From: Zancudomyces culisetae | Taxonomy: Eukaryota; Kickxellomycota; Harpellomycetes; Harpellales; Legeriomycetaceae | Length of the DNA: 22,053 nucleotides | Reading direction: 5' to 3' | Assembly (NCBI GenBank): GCA_001969505.1 | Contig: LSSK01001223.1 | Span: 1 to 22,053, forward strand | Part shown: positions 9,118 through 20,815 of the stretch, one piece after another | How positions within the stretch are numbered: the first letter of the stretch is position 1 | Layout: each line of letters starts with the position of its first letter | The notes under the pieces: model-generated | Database searches by the model: none | The model's input: the letters and a program-made list of their open reading frames with translations, nothing else | What the model was told of the DNA's origin: nothing | Made by a program: the position numbers and the translations under genes

Positions 9118-10025
9118 TTTACTGGAACTAAGTATTACGCGTCTTTTTTTGTTTGTGTTTGGTATTTTATGTTGGTAAACAAATTATACTCTTAAACTCA
9201 GAACCAGTGATAGTGTACTAGATATTTTGAATACAAGAAAGTGATGACTTGGTGGAGTAAAAGACAGCATCCAATATTCATACATTAAGATTAAAGTGTA
9301 GACTCTATAACTGGAAAACTTCATTTTTTGCCAATATTTCACTTTGATTTCATATATTTTTGCATTATCCTTTATTCTGATTTAGGCTTTTTCACTTCAC
9401 TTCACTTCACATCCATGTTCATCTATTTTGTACTCACTTTAGCTGGTGTTTAGATTAAAACCTGGAGTATTATTTTGTCCCATTTAAGAAAAACCCTGTA
9501 TTAAAGAAAGCTTGTTGTAACCTAAAACGAATTTAGGATATATTTTGAAACATTTCGTGTGATACTTTCTTATATAATCCATAGTGTAAATAAAGCAAAA
9601 GAAGCTTAAAACATGTTGGGCTCAATTATTAAAGCGGTTAAAAACGTCAGTATTAGCAATGCATGCTATATTACTTTATAAAAGTAAGCTAGCATCAGCA
9701 CCTTAAATTCGGTAGAGCAACAGAAAAGCGTATTAGTTTCAACAAACATTAAAATACGATTTTAGGTCAAGAAAAGCTACAAATTGGGGTTACTACTCAA
9801 GAATCAGAGACCTATTGAATAAACAAAGCATGTGGTTTTTGGTGACTTCATAAACCAGAATATGGGTGCCTACTTGGCTTGTGTTTGCAAAGCATAGTCT
9901 TTATTACTTGCTAGCAAAATAAAAGGTGAAACAATGTCTATATTAAATACAAAAATCCTGCTCGTTTTTCACCAGGATACTCGAGTTCTACAGTCCTAAA
10001 GTAAGCTATTTACTAGACATTAGCA
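9118..10025. other. Intergenic, no supported gene
   Basis: Between the secreted protein start and the phosphatase stop. A short TTCAC tandem repeat (four copies) lies at about 9390-9410. No coding exon, tRNA or other feature could be supported. Confidence 0.55.
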
Positions 10026-11561
10026 CTACGAAAGTTTCATCGCTTTTACACCTTCTTCAATATCTAAATCGGTGGACATTTTTCTAAAAAACCGACTCTC
10101 TATTCGCCCCAACGCAATTGTAGGATTATCCATCACGGGTTTTACAATTTCAAATTTACATTTCAGCTCATCATCAACGCACATAACAGCCGCCGAGTTG
10201 TCAAATTCACCACAATAATTCGGTGCGCTGAATATAGTTACTAGTCTCCGATCTGCAAAAAATTCGTATCCATCCTCTACAACCATATGGGCACGGCATA
10301 TTAGGTCCATATTGAATTTTTCAAGGAATGACTTAACTACAGACGGTCCAAAACAAAAAGAAACACCCCGATCACTTTCAACCCACGAGGGTTCATTTTC
10401 GCTTGATTTTGAGTCGTGCTCCTCTATGTGTTGCACCTCGGCGAATTCGGGCCCAGGATCAAGATCTATATCGGTGTCATCAGATGTGCTTGTACCAAAA
10501 TCAGTGGGATCTGACCACAAAATATCAGCGATTATTCCCATGTCCGGTATTTCATAGGGTCTTTGTATTTCCTTGAGCTGGTTAATACTTTCAAGTTGAG
10601 GCGATAGTCCACCATGGACGCAGAAAATCTTGTTTGAAACGATCGCAGCAATCGGAAGGGTATTAAACGTATCAATTATTGCTTTGTAAACTTTGATGGA
10701 GCTCCTCCGCTTACATTCGTCATAAAAGCCATACACTACATATTTACATTTTACAAATTCTTAGTTTTAAACACAGGATGTTTGATAACTTGCTATTTGG
10801 ATGCATATTGAGAATACTTGAACAAGTAAATTAAAGTAAAAAAACTTACCCCTAGTGACTCTACTACATTCGTGATTCCCCCGTAACAGAAAAAAATTAT
10901 CTGGATACTTGATTTTATAACAGAACAGCAGTAATATTGTTTCCAATCCCAATTTGCCTCTGTCCACATAATCGCCTAAAAAAAGATAGTTGTGCGAAGG
11001 TGGAAAGCCACATTTGTCAAACAACCGCAATAGATCCCAAAACTGACCATGGATATCTCCAACTATTTTTAATGGACTTGTTAATTCTAATACGACTGGC
11101 TGTGCCATGATCACTTGTCTAACCGCGTGGCATATTGTAATGATTTCCTTTTCTTTCAAACAATTGATTGTTTTTGTGTACCTCCCTATAAACCCAAATT
11201 CCAAAAGCCTGAAAATCATATCATCCATGTTGTACATTTTCTTGGACTTTTCAGGATGCTTTACAATAACCATATCGGCATTGTTGGGCACCTCAAAATA
11301 GTCCGCAAGCTCTATACTTTCATTGTGTTTAATGGAGACCCTTCTAGTACATGCCTTCTTGTTGCACTTTCCACATTCTGGTTGCTTCAGGGTATTATCG
11401 TTGATACCAGTATGCTCGTGCAGTGTAAGAATTGACTCCGCTGGTTTTCTGGCCAACCTCCTACGGTTCCCAGTTGGGCCTATAGATTCGAGTTTCTCCA
11501 CGATATGTTTCTTCTTTTTACCTCTTACTCTGCTTTTCTTAAGCTTTGAAAGAACCTTCAT
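10026..11561 (-). CDS. PP1-like serine/threonine phosphatase, divergent, with acidic insert
   Basis: Exon 1 is 11561-10850 and exon 2 is 10735-10026, with a 114-nt intron (GTAAGT donor, TGTAG acceptor, phase 1). The product is 473 residues. All PPP metal and catalytic motifs are present: GDIHG 168-172, GDYVDRG 196-202, RGNHE 227-231, HGG 278-280, RAH at 385-387 and [11 protein letters not shown] 407-417. [18 protein letters not shown] and VVEDGYEFF are PP1-type signatures, and the LKCKFEI strand keeps the RVxF-groove pattern. Two features are odd. First, about 110 residues precede the catalytic core, strongly basic at the start ([12 protein letters not shown]). Second, residues about 314-356, between LWSDP and DRGVSF, are an Asp/Glu/Ser-rich insert some 30 residues longer than the PP1 loop. 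PP1 is normally among the most conserved eukaryotic enzymes, so this is probably a specialised paralogue. PPZ also has an N-terminal extension but not this insert. Confidence 0.92.
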
Positions 11562-13830
11562 CTTTTTTATCAGTATTCGGAGTTTTTTCTCTCCTATATG
11601 TTTGTTTGTTTATTTATTCATTTTTAGTATAGTCCTTAAATCTATGGTAGCTGTAACTCTCTATTTTCCTCGCCCACTTTTCGGAGTTAACGCGGATTTG
11701 CAGCTAGCAGGGGATCTAAAGCTGTGCTAATTAGCTTAAAACCAATAAATACTCAAATACAAAGCTGTGTATATTACCCAAGTAGGTTGTACAGTTATTA
11801 CGACCGAGACTCACTAGGTCAAACAAAAACACTTACACATTTAGGCAGCAAGCAACAGTAGAAATTTGTGGCGGGTATATAGCAGTATTGCTATATTGCT
11901 TATTCTCGGATTAATGTACAAACCGGTATCAAACAACGAATGATATTTATTATATTTTTTCTGAACTGGTTTTTATCCTTACAGTATCTAAGCCGCCTAC
12001 AAAATATTCACACATTGTATAATTTAGTTCTTAACAAAAAATAAGCATATTAATTAGGTATGTGCTCCCATGGGTACTCTACAGTTTTTTGTTTTTTTTA
12101 TTATTAAAAAGGGGGTTTAGATATGTTCTAATACCCCCTATGTACTTTCTACTTACCCTCGTGTAATTTGTTACCTACCTTTCATTTCAAGTTCAACGAA
12201 TGTTGGTGGTATATTAGCAATAATTATTTCTGCCTGGCTCATAAAGTTGCCTTTTATCCAGTATATATTTTGGCATTAAATCGAGGTTTATAGCCAGGAG
12301 AGTTGGTACAATAATAATATTGATATATTTAAAACGTTTATTGACCAAGGGTATAATATCTTTGCTCCTAAACTATTAGCAAATGTCGTTATTTCTAATT
12401 TAATTTGAGGGGAAGAGGAAGTTGAACTAAAGAGCAAATCAAATGGAATAAAAAAAATAACAACCATAAAATGCTTGTACTAAGAGAATGGACGCGAAAT
12501 TATAATTGAGCGAGGCACAGAGCTGTGTAGGATTTTATGAGTTTGTTAAAGGGTTTAAGAGGAAGGTGTGATTTGCACAGGTTATCCTCTCAAGCTTCCA
12601 CAAATAAGTGCAGGATAGTTGATGCTGTTTTTTTTTGTCTTCCAATTTCTATCGAATAAAATAAAAAGAACGCACGAGCTAGCATTAACAAAGGCACAAA
12701 ATGGGCTATTGGCACCTCCACAGCGTTATGAAAAAGTGAACAGTTCAGTTATCTTTGGAACTAGAGTGAACTTCCACAAATGTTTACTGTACAGTAGCTC
12801 TTTCAGTTAATGGTTAATACACGTTTTTTCCACAAATATTTGTAATTGCAAGAGGGGGAACACATTGGAAAATATTGAAAAATATTGAGAAATGGTGAAA
12901 AAGTGTGGCTAAAAAAGCCTAAATAAACTGTTCCATTTGGTGGAGCACGCAATTGTTTTTTCTCAGCCCTATTTTTCCTATGGATTTTGATGCCTAGAAG
13001 GGAAAAGAATGGGTGATGGAGAGCGAGAGACAGACAAACAGACAAGAAAAGAGAGGAAGCTGTAATGGTGTACAGAGAGGGCAAATGGTAGCGGGGGACT
13101 TGGGTTCCGACTTGAATGCCCCCATTCAATTTGCGTAGCAAAAACAAAACGCACTTGGAACCAATAGCTGGTCCTGTAAGAAAAAAGTGTGATATCTGAG
13201 CGACCTATAATCTGAATATATGAGCTCGCATAAAAGAAAATCACAATCAATGGCTGGGACAGGGGGGATATTAAAACGGAATAATGCAATACAGGGTCTA
13301 TTTTCATTGAGCGCATTATTTCATTGGTGCCATTCAAAGCTTTGCGAACATTTCATCTAGCTTTTTCTACTTGCATTCCGAGATACTTGTTTTAGTTAGC
13401 TCGATAAGTATCACGGAAAAGAGCAAGTGTATCATAAAAAGATAAAGATAAAGATATCGTTTGTAGAGCAAAAGCGATGGTTTGATGACTCGATCACAAA
13501 ACTAGTAGTGGTCTTTTGAACCTCTTTGCGTTCGTTTTTTCTTTCTCACAATATTTTTCTAGGAGTGTCTTCAAAAAAAAAGACCCCATTGAGAATAAAC
13601 TTGGCACTATTTGACAAATTTCCTTCGGCAAGCTGCGCCTGTTGAATATCTCGATGGGGTTCCACTTGTTCTTTCCATGAGGTTACCAGTCTCGGATGTG
13701 AAATATATGTTTTAGAAAAAAAAACAAGCATATTTATTTAAACGTGCTGTCTATGTTAACATCCATAGCCAAAGAGGAAAAACAGACCTATGAGTGTATG
13801 TAATAGATACTGAACTAAACTGTTACTAAA
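11562..13830. other. Intergenic 2.3 kb, no supported gene
   Basis: Longest non-genic stretch. Several ORFs of 60-135 codons occur on both strands (for example 11323-11730, 12619-12810, 12978-13337) but are hydrophobic or low-complexity translations with no recognisable domain. The minus-strand frame at 13546-13731 is discussed separately. A poly(A) signal for the ATPase gene lies at 13733-13738. No tRNA-like B box or IS-like ends were seen. Confidence 0.5.
13733..13738 (-). terminator. Poly(A) signal of the TMEM94-like gene
   Basis: AATAAATA on the minus strand about 93 nt past the stop at 13831, in a position suited to 3' end formation. Confidence 0.45.
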
Positions 13831-16800
13831 CTACAATGGCGAATGTAGACCAAGCTTGGTATTAAATTCGAGTTTTTTGATTTTTTGAGACCTAACAAAG
13901 CGGGTTTTGTCGCAAAATTTACAATATTCGTTCACAGGGACCAAAACGCACAAGGGGAGGATCACAAGCCCAAATATGTAAACCAAGAAGTTGACGTTGC
14001 TGATTGTATGAGGTGGAATATGCTTGTATGTCGTATATACCAGCGAAAAGGCAATCGAAAAAAGTGTCAGAGCAACAACGAAGAGGAAAAAATAAAAATA
14101 CTTGGAGCTGCTTGTCCCAGCAGATGTTTGTGTGGCAGCATTGTTGTTGTTTAAATGGGCACCTGTGGAGAAAGAGACTGCTGCTGCTGCATTGGGAGTT
14201 GGGTGTGGCATAGTGATGTTACTGTGTGCGGTGGACGTTTTTGTGTGCTCAAAAGATCTGGCCGATGATTTTACGTTGTTGCTACTACTTCTTCCAAAGC
14301 GTTTAAAAGAAAATGAACGGATAGCAAAGGGTAAACGCTCAGTGAAAAACAGTTTAAAGGATGTGTAGGTGACAATTGGCTCAAGTCTGTCCATCATAGT
14401 AAGCCCAAAAAAAGAAAAAGATATCTGCAACTCCACAAATGCAAACATAGTGGCAAGAGTATAAGCTCCGGAGGGTGGTGGAGGAGAGCTAAACAAAAGT
14501 TTGGCCAGAGAAGAGTTATCATTGGTGAGGGATAATACAGCCAAGTATATAGCCAATGTGTTGATGACGATAGGAAAAATACGCAAAAACCCATACAATA
14601 TACTTGATATTAAACCTTTAGAGTTAAAGATGTTTTTTGAAGGCATTATGGTCATTATATCGCTTGAGGGAGCGGAAAGCAGAAAGGTAAACGAGATGCA
14701 TGGAATAGTAAAGCATACCAAGTACATTGTGCTCAGGGAATCAACCAGTGGAGGCAGAGAAAAGAACAGCGGGATGCTATTTACAATTATCAAGGAAAGT
14801 ACGCATCCAAGAGCAAAAAGTAAAGTCTGTTGCAGTGAACAAATAAACTGGCGAGACTCAGCAGCTAGCTGCAAAATCGAATACAAAGATGAGTCGAAAG
14901 GCAAAAATAGAGAGCAGTCAATGCCGCTGAGCAGTGAGGACAAGTCGAGAATACTAGGATTCAAGGCACTCGATATCCGAACAGAGGGGGAGACAGCACC
15001 TAGATTCACAGAGTCTTCATATTGAGGAAGGTGAGCAAAGTGGGATGCTGGAAGAGAATGTGCATATGAAGGAAACATAAATGGCGAAGGGCATGAGTGG
15101 AACAGGTTGGAGCAGCCTTGAACAGAGGCAGAAGTGAAGGACGAGTGATATTTCGGATAAACACCTATTCTTATATCGCAGTTATCAAAGACAACGGCGT
15201 TTGAATGCGTGTACACAGAACCAAATCCCAGAACAATATCTCCGTTCTCTCTAAAGATATCCACCATTTGTGCAACACTAGATTCTTCACATTCAGCAAA
15301 CAACCTGGCTTGAAGAGGAATATCGTCGACTTGTTTGATATGCTCACGGATTTCTTGTATACCCTTGGGCAGCTGTGCTTTTATTTCGTAGTCTTCAAAG
15401 TAGCCACCTCTACTACCTACTTTGGCTCTTTTGTCGGTGCCGCTACGCCCAAGAAGTATCGTCGTGTTCCAATCGGTTTCTAGCCCCAGTTTCTCGCCAA
15501 AGGACTTACTTTGATTCATGTTAGTTTTAGAAAAGTACACAAATCGTATTCCAGCCAATGAGAGATCTTCTATAAAATCACAAACATCAGGCTTTGGATT
15601 GTCGCTAAACGTTAACAATCCCAAAAAGGTCTGCGAATCGAAAATTTCATTTGTAAATTCTTGATTAGGCTGCTCTGAAATTTCATCAGAAATATAATCA
15701 ATTCCAATAAGTTCGTCAATACCCATACCATCAACTTTTCGCCCAAGCTTCCGCCTTGCTGTTTTGTACTCTCGCTTGAGTTTAGTGGAGTTACAGAGGT
15801 AGTGGGGTACTTCATGTTCAGAAATATCTGTTTGCTCAGCATCACCCCAGTCGTTATCCAGAACGACCAAACCGACACCAGTCCGATCCTGGTCATGTGC
15901 ATTGCCTTTGCCTTTGCCTTGGTCTGTACTCTTCCTTCGCAGGCTTGCTTCACTTCTACTGACTAGATCAAGTTTTGTTTTAAAAGATTCAACGATATTT
16001 TCAGGTTTTGTTTCAGTCATTTTTATTGACTTGAAAGAAAAGCCGACGCATTGTAAATCCTGCATGAGTGTACATTTATAGATATCGTAAAGTTCATCCA
16101 TCAGCTTCTCCTCTAGAGGCAAAACCCGTTCTCCGTCATATATCGAGTCAGAGAGACTGAGTATCATATCCAGGTCTCCACTACTATAAACTTGAACCTC
16201 ATGTTTCCCATTGGGAATTTCTGGAAACACAAACGTACTGTGTATAACTGGAAGGGACAGTGCCAATTTACGATCCAAATCGTCAATGGATGGGTGTGTG
16301 GTGGAGACCGCTACCACATTTACAACGTTATCCGGACTAACGTCACCATTATTTGTACTAGAAACACCGATTACATTCCCAAGCCTACACAAGCACTCGC
16401 TATACACACCACTACAATATGCCTTTTTTGATATTTCAATGTTTTTTGAATGTGTAAAATTATCAGTTCTGTTTCCATAACTACAGTTACTCTGCAAAAG
16501 AATTCCTTTTGCTATTGGGAGTAGCTTATCAATATGTTGTTTCCAATCGAGCTGTTCCACTGATTGCTGCTGTAGTTGTGAGTGCTGCGGCGTGTAATGT
16601 TCATCTTCGTAGTTATAGTGTCCTTGCGGCTGATACTCATCTGCTTGCTCTCCTATTTGGATTTCCTCGTACATTTGCACTGGTGCAAAACGCATTCCGT
16701 ACCGAAAGTCATTAGAAATGTCGATATCCAATATTAAAGGATGGCCATGACCGTCTGTTGGAACAACTAACTGTTCTGGAACACATTGAGAGATGGTTCC

Positions 16801-18148
16801 CTCCTGGTCAATGCTACAAAATGCTGTAATGCTACTCAAAACCTCAACCATCTTGCTGCTTCTGCTCATGTACTTATAGTCTGTATTTTTAAAAATCCAG
16901 AAAGCCTGGTCGAAAATCCGCCGTGCCGTGAGAGTTATGTCCTTTGTTGGTGGTGGTGCTTCTACATCAAATTCATCCACCTCTTCTTTGTCTAAAAACT
17001 CCGTTTTGCTTAGCTTTAGTCCTTCAAATAGCACTATCACTCTGGCATTTCCATAGTATACCGCCAATACTTTAAATATTTCTACAGTGAGGAACCCAAT
17101 TGATATTGGCAGTAGTGATTTCAGCACTATAAATAATAACTCTGAGAAAACCACACGCCTTCCCTTTGTAAATGTACCTACCAATACGCCCGCTACTAGT
17201 AGCACTAAAACTGATGGCATAAGGTATTTCAAAATACACACTTTAATGTTTTTTGCTTGAGTTTCCATCCCGGAATTATGTTGAAACTTTTTCGCCGATT
17301 CAATCCTTTGTTCTAAGTAGTTTACTAAGGGTGTCTCCAAACACCTGAATTTTCCTCTTCCCCTCATAGCAAGTGCATCTTTATTCCATTCTTTCAATTT
17401 CTCGGTACTATAAAGTTCTTTTTCATTTAGTCTGAGCCCTTCTTCTTGTACCATCTCTAGTAGACATGGCGCTTCTTCACCGCATCCCAGCTCAACGATA
17501 TCACCTTCTATCAAAAATAAAGTTGGGATGAACTCCCATTTTCCTGCCCGTTTCGTCTTGTATATTGTAATCGTTGACATGTTATTCTCTGTCTTCCCAA
17601 CATATTCGCCTTCATACGATTCTATGATTTCGCTTGCTTTTCTTATGCGCTCATACAACTCCGCTCTTCCTTTTTTGTATTCCCACATCCGAATAAATAT
17701 TAGAAAACCACCCCCTACCAACAATACCACAATTCCTACTATGGTTTCCACTTTATTTCCTACATATCTGTTTATATTCTTCCCAGAATCTAGATTAATA
17801 AGAATGAGTTCCACCACAAATAAGCCCAGATTTATTAATACAATACTCAACATTATACAGTCTATTAGATCGAAACCTATCGTTTTTCATATTCTTTTAA
17901 TATAGTTTAATCAAGTTTTTTTTGTCACAGCTTTGTTGTTTTATTTCGGGATCTACCTTTTAATATACAATAAAGAGAATTAGTATCGATATGGGTTGCT
18001 TACTTTTCATCAGATTCTCGTTTTTCCTCTTTCTATAAAATCCATTCAGCACTTGCTGAATTTTCTCCTTAGCGACATGAGCGTCTATTTCGTCTATTTT
18101 CTCTCCCCCTCCCCCTTCGGCATCAACCACTATCTTTTCGCTTATCAT
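13831..18148 (-). CDS. TMEM94: TMEM94-like degenerate P-type ATPase
   Basis: Exon 1 is 18148-18004 and exon 2 is 17876-13831, with a 127-nt intron (GTAAGC donor, phase 1). The product is 1396 residues, close to the roughly 1350 of animal TMEM94. Exon 1 gives the soluble N-terminal helix (IDAHVAKEKIQQVLNGFYRK); exon 2 adds two early membrane segments (57-76, 92-112), LIEGDIVEL (170-178), RCLETP (227-232), another pair (262-318), the P-domain start CSIDQEGT with Asp405, TFSDNPKPDVCDF...GIRFVYFS (about 800-835), LGFGSVYTHSNAVVF (about 925) and six C-terminal segments (about 1070-1365). The end, NTKLGLHSPL, matches the family's conserved tail. Canonical DKTGT, TGE and GDGxND motifs are replaced, as is characteristic of TMEM94. 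Animal TMEM94 is an ER protein reported to move Mg2+; the same role here is inference. The codon frame lacks an ATG upstream of 18148. An alternative acceptor at 17863 has the same phase and would remove four residues and change one. Confidence 0.9.
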
Positions 18149-18637
18149 TTTCACTTGTTCTTTGAGATTTAGTTGAAATAGGCGTTTATGGGTTGTTACA
18201 TATGGTTGGTATCTTATCCTATTGTTGTGACACGCAGTATTACACCCCAAAGACCCCTTTGCTCATTTATTTTCGCTTCTGCTTCTGTTCCTACGCAAAG
18301 ATTTAAAGAGTTTTTCTTTGGGGAAAATTACAAAAAGATTCAAAAAAAAGAGATAATCAACACAATCAAAGCAAGAAAGGTTGGCTCAATTTGCGAATTT
18401 TTAGAAAGTTGAGGATAAGGCGTTAGTTAAATTTGTACTTTGTGACTTTCTATCCTTTATTGTCATTTACAGAACTTTTCATGCTTCCAGATTCTAATAT
18501 CTGGTACTTAATATCTAATTTCCAGTATCGAGTTATTGAATATATGTACAAAAGCTGCACAATTGCGCTTAATTAGTAGAAAAAAAGATCAGTATTAAAT
18601 ATTTCTATGTTTTAACCCAATTAATAAATGTCAGAAA
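18149..18637. other. Divergent intergenic region
   Basis: Separates the TMEM94-like start (minus) from the possible small ORF on the plus strand, so it may hold a bidirectional promoter. A plus-strand frame at 18188-18412 (74 codons) overlaps the likely 5' UTR of the ATPase gene; its second half (FKEFFFGENYKKIQKKE) is charged, but no family or splice support was found. Confidence 0.4.
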
Positions 18638-18829
18638 ATGGATATGGAGATAAAAAGCAATAGTTTTTTCAAGGCTCGAATGGCAGCGGAGATGCAACAA
18701 CCAACTGAATCGGAAATAGATAAATACACGGCGTTTACCAAAGATAATATTTGTAAGCTCCAGTCGCCGGATAGGGACAAACTCACCACAAATCAAATTC
18801 TAGACACTGCTAAAGGCCAGCAATTTTAG
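18638..18829 (+). CDS. Possible small protein of 63 residues
   Basis: ATG-started frame ending in TAG. The translation is polar and balanced (KARMAAEMQQPTESEIDKYT, LQSPDRDKLTTNQILDTAKG), with a locally raised GC content and CpG codons (ACG GCG, TCG CCG) compared with the AT-rich flanks. These points favour coding over chance. It has one cysteine, no signal peptide and no membrane segment. No family is recognised. An ATG nine bases upstream in another frame reads only eleven codons. Convergent with the candidate gene at 18998-19351. Confidence 0.4.
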   Translation: MDMEIKSNSFFKARMAAEMQQPTESEIDKYTAFTKDNICKLQSPDRDKLTTNQILDTAKGQQF

Positions 18830-18997
18830 GAGGGAGTAGTTTATTTCTATTTGGGGCTTCCCAAGATTCTTTTTTCTGTTCAAATTTTTTTCCGATTAGC
18901 CAAGTTAAAGCTTAAATGGGTGGATGGTAATTTGGAGTGTTGGTTATGTTTATGGGCATTGGTTTAGCAGTACGATTATTTACATGGAAGTCGGGCT

Positions 18998-19351
18998 TTA
19001 AACAGCTGCATAGACTTGCTTAAACTTCGATTCGCGTTCTGTTTGGGTCTGTTTTTGTTTTACCTTGTTTTCAAGCAACTCTTCAATTGATTGGATTTCT
19101 GGTGATAATCTCCAAATAAACCGTACTATCTTTCTTTTTGCTGCCTCTGATAGTATAATCAATTGGATGTGAAGAACTCTGTTATTAGGTGTTGGTTTTG
19201 AATGTAAATGCCACAACGCTACCACCAATGTTGCCAATGTTGCCAATGTTGCCAATGTTTTTACCAAATGTGGAGAGGGCTAAACACACAAAATCCTAAT
19301 TATAGCATAACCAAAATTCTTTGACAACTAACCTGGCATTTTACCTACCAT
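18998..19351 (-). CDS. Candidate three-exon small protein of 74 residues
   Basis: Exons 19351-19333, 19279-19223 and 19146-18998 join in phase (1 and 1). Introns are 53 nt (GTTAGT..TTTAG) and 76 nt (GTAGCG..ATCAG, with a CTAATAAC branch site). The product starts MVGKMPALSTFGKN, has NIG repeated (NIGNIGNIGNIGG), then a basic amphipathic part (EAAKRKIVRFIWRLSPEIQS) and a charged coil (IEELLENKVKQKQTQTERES). The small size and Gly-rich, then basic amphipathic layout would suit a mitochondrial inner-membrane accessory subunit, but that is only a guess. Without splicing, the last exon's frame runs back only to a TTG at 19267 with a Leu/Ala/Thr stretch, so the spliced form looks better. No family recognised. 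Confidence 0.45.
19224..19260 (-). repeat. 9-bp tandem repeat (AACATTGGC)
   Basis: Four adjacent copies of AACATTGGY on the minus strand, encoding NIG in the spliced model of the candidate small gene. The period is a multiple of three. Confidence 0.8.
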
Positions 19352-20815
19352 GTATAGATAGGACAGCGAGGGGTTAGTATTGTACACGTATTCCCTTTCT
19401 TTACCAAAATAGCTTTTCGAAAAAAAAAGAAAGGAAAAAAGTTACTTTTGGCATTGCACAGGTGGAAGTCAATGCCTAAGGTGTGTATAAACATAGTTGC
19501 TTCTGAACCATTCTGTCAAGTAGCGAAATTAGCGTTTTATTTTAATGTATTGGGCAAGATACCATTAAAAAACAAGCCATGATAAATGACTAGACCCATA
19601 TTTTCACCACAACTTTTTTGTAACATTTTTGAAATGCTGCTATAATGTAGTGGATACCAAGTACTTTCGAATAATGCTTGTGTTTTTACGTTTCGTTTAC
19701 AACCATTCTCTCACATTTTTAAGAGCTGCCCGCATTTTTCATTGTTTTCCATTGAAAGTACAAACATGAAGATTGATGAGCAATGTTCAAGATAGTAGTG
19801 AATTAGAGCATGTAGAAATCGCTTTTTTTATTATCTTGTTTAAACAAAGTACAAGTTCACACAATCAATAGGAACAAATACCAGTAATGAAACCAAAAAA
19901 TGTTTTTCTTTATTTTCTTTGTCAGTGGAATAATCGCATGCATTAATTTAAACTCTCCGTATCCAACTATCATGAGATGTAACGCATACTCAAAAAAGTT
20001 TGGATCGGAAAAGTGGTATGTGTGACTTTGTGTCTGTGTGAACATTTTTTTTATTGATCAAGGATGTGTTAAAAGGAACCTATCGTAGTCTTTCACCTTC
20101 ACTTTATGTTTTTTTTTTGGAACCTTGTCTGAAATTAGAAGGAAATCAATAAAAATGAAAGTATGATTATCGGCTAACTATACCTTCCAAGTTCCGCTGT
20201 AGTACACAAAGGCTCAGCACTTGAAAATGTGTATTCTGAGCGTGCTCGATATAAATTTTACACTATTTCTTGTTCCAAGTGGTACAGCCTTATAATGAAA
20301 TGTTTGGCGCAAAAGTGGTTTGTGTATGCAGCTAGAGATGAGTTGAAACCGAAATATTGCGTCTTCTAACTACACAACATTCTATAATCCCTTTTGTATA
20401 ATAATTGATTAATGGAATCGGTGAATCGTCAGTAATGTCAAAGCCGACCTCTAAATAATGCTGTTTGGGAAAAACGCAAAAATATATTAGCTAGTGAAAG
20501 CTAGAGAATATCATCACAATTTTATTTCACTTATTCAGCCAAAATGGGATAGTAGGAGCAAACATACGTTTTTAACATATACAAGCAGGTGGGTATTACA
20601 AATTAAATGCTACCTTTCTTTTTTGTTTTGGTAGAAAGAAAAGGTATAAATACTTACAAATTTTCGTTTAGTGATTCAACATCAACTTTATCTATCGGGT
20701 TTAACTTATAGTTAAATTAAAGTAACAACCAAAGATTGAAATATAAACTCAACACCAAGTAGCGATACTTGTAAATTAATACATAAATTAACACAGCAGA
20801 TTAACAGTATTAAAA
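19352..20815. other. Intergenic 1.5 kb with promoter of the CBM19-like gene
   Basis: AT-rich, with only a 62-codon minus frame at 19857-20045 that looks random. The right end carries the TATA box and 5' UTR of the gene at 20816. No RNA gene or mobile element was seen. Confidence 0.5.
20645..20652 (+). promoter_or_regulatory. TATA box of the CBM19-like secreted protein gene
   Basis: TATAAATA in the context AGGTATAAATACTT, 164 nt upstream of the ATG at 20816. The same TATAAATAC core precedes the PDYK-repeat gene. Confidence 0.55.

Noticed and set aside
9390-9410. TTCAC short tandem repeat
   Set aside because: A small microsatellite in intergenic DNA with no supported function.
12978-13337. 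119-codon minus ORF
   Set aside because: Ser/Pro/Phe-rich with no domain, no splice context and no conserved neighbour; looks like chance.
14501-15025. 174-codon plus-strand ORF
   Set aside because: Antisense shadow of the TMEM94-like C-terminal region.
18149-18250. N-terminal extension of the TMEM94-like protein
   Set aside because: The upstream in-frame stretch begins with TTG, has no ATG and no similarity; the first ATG is at 18148.
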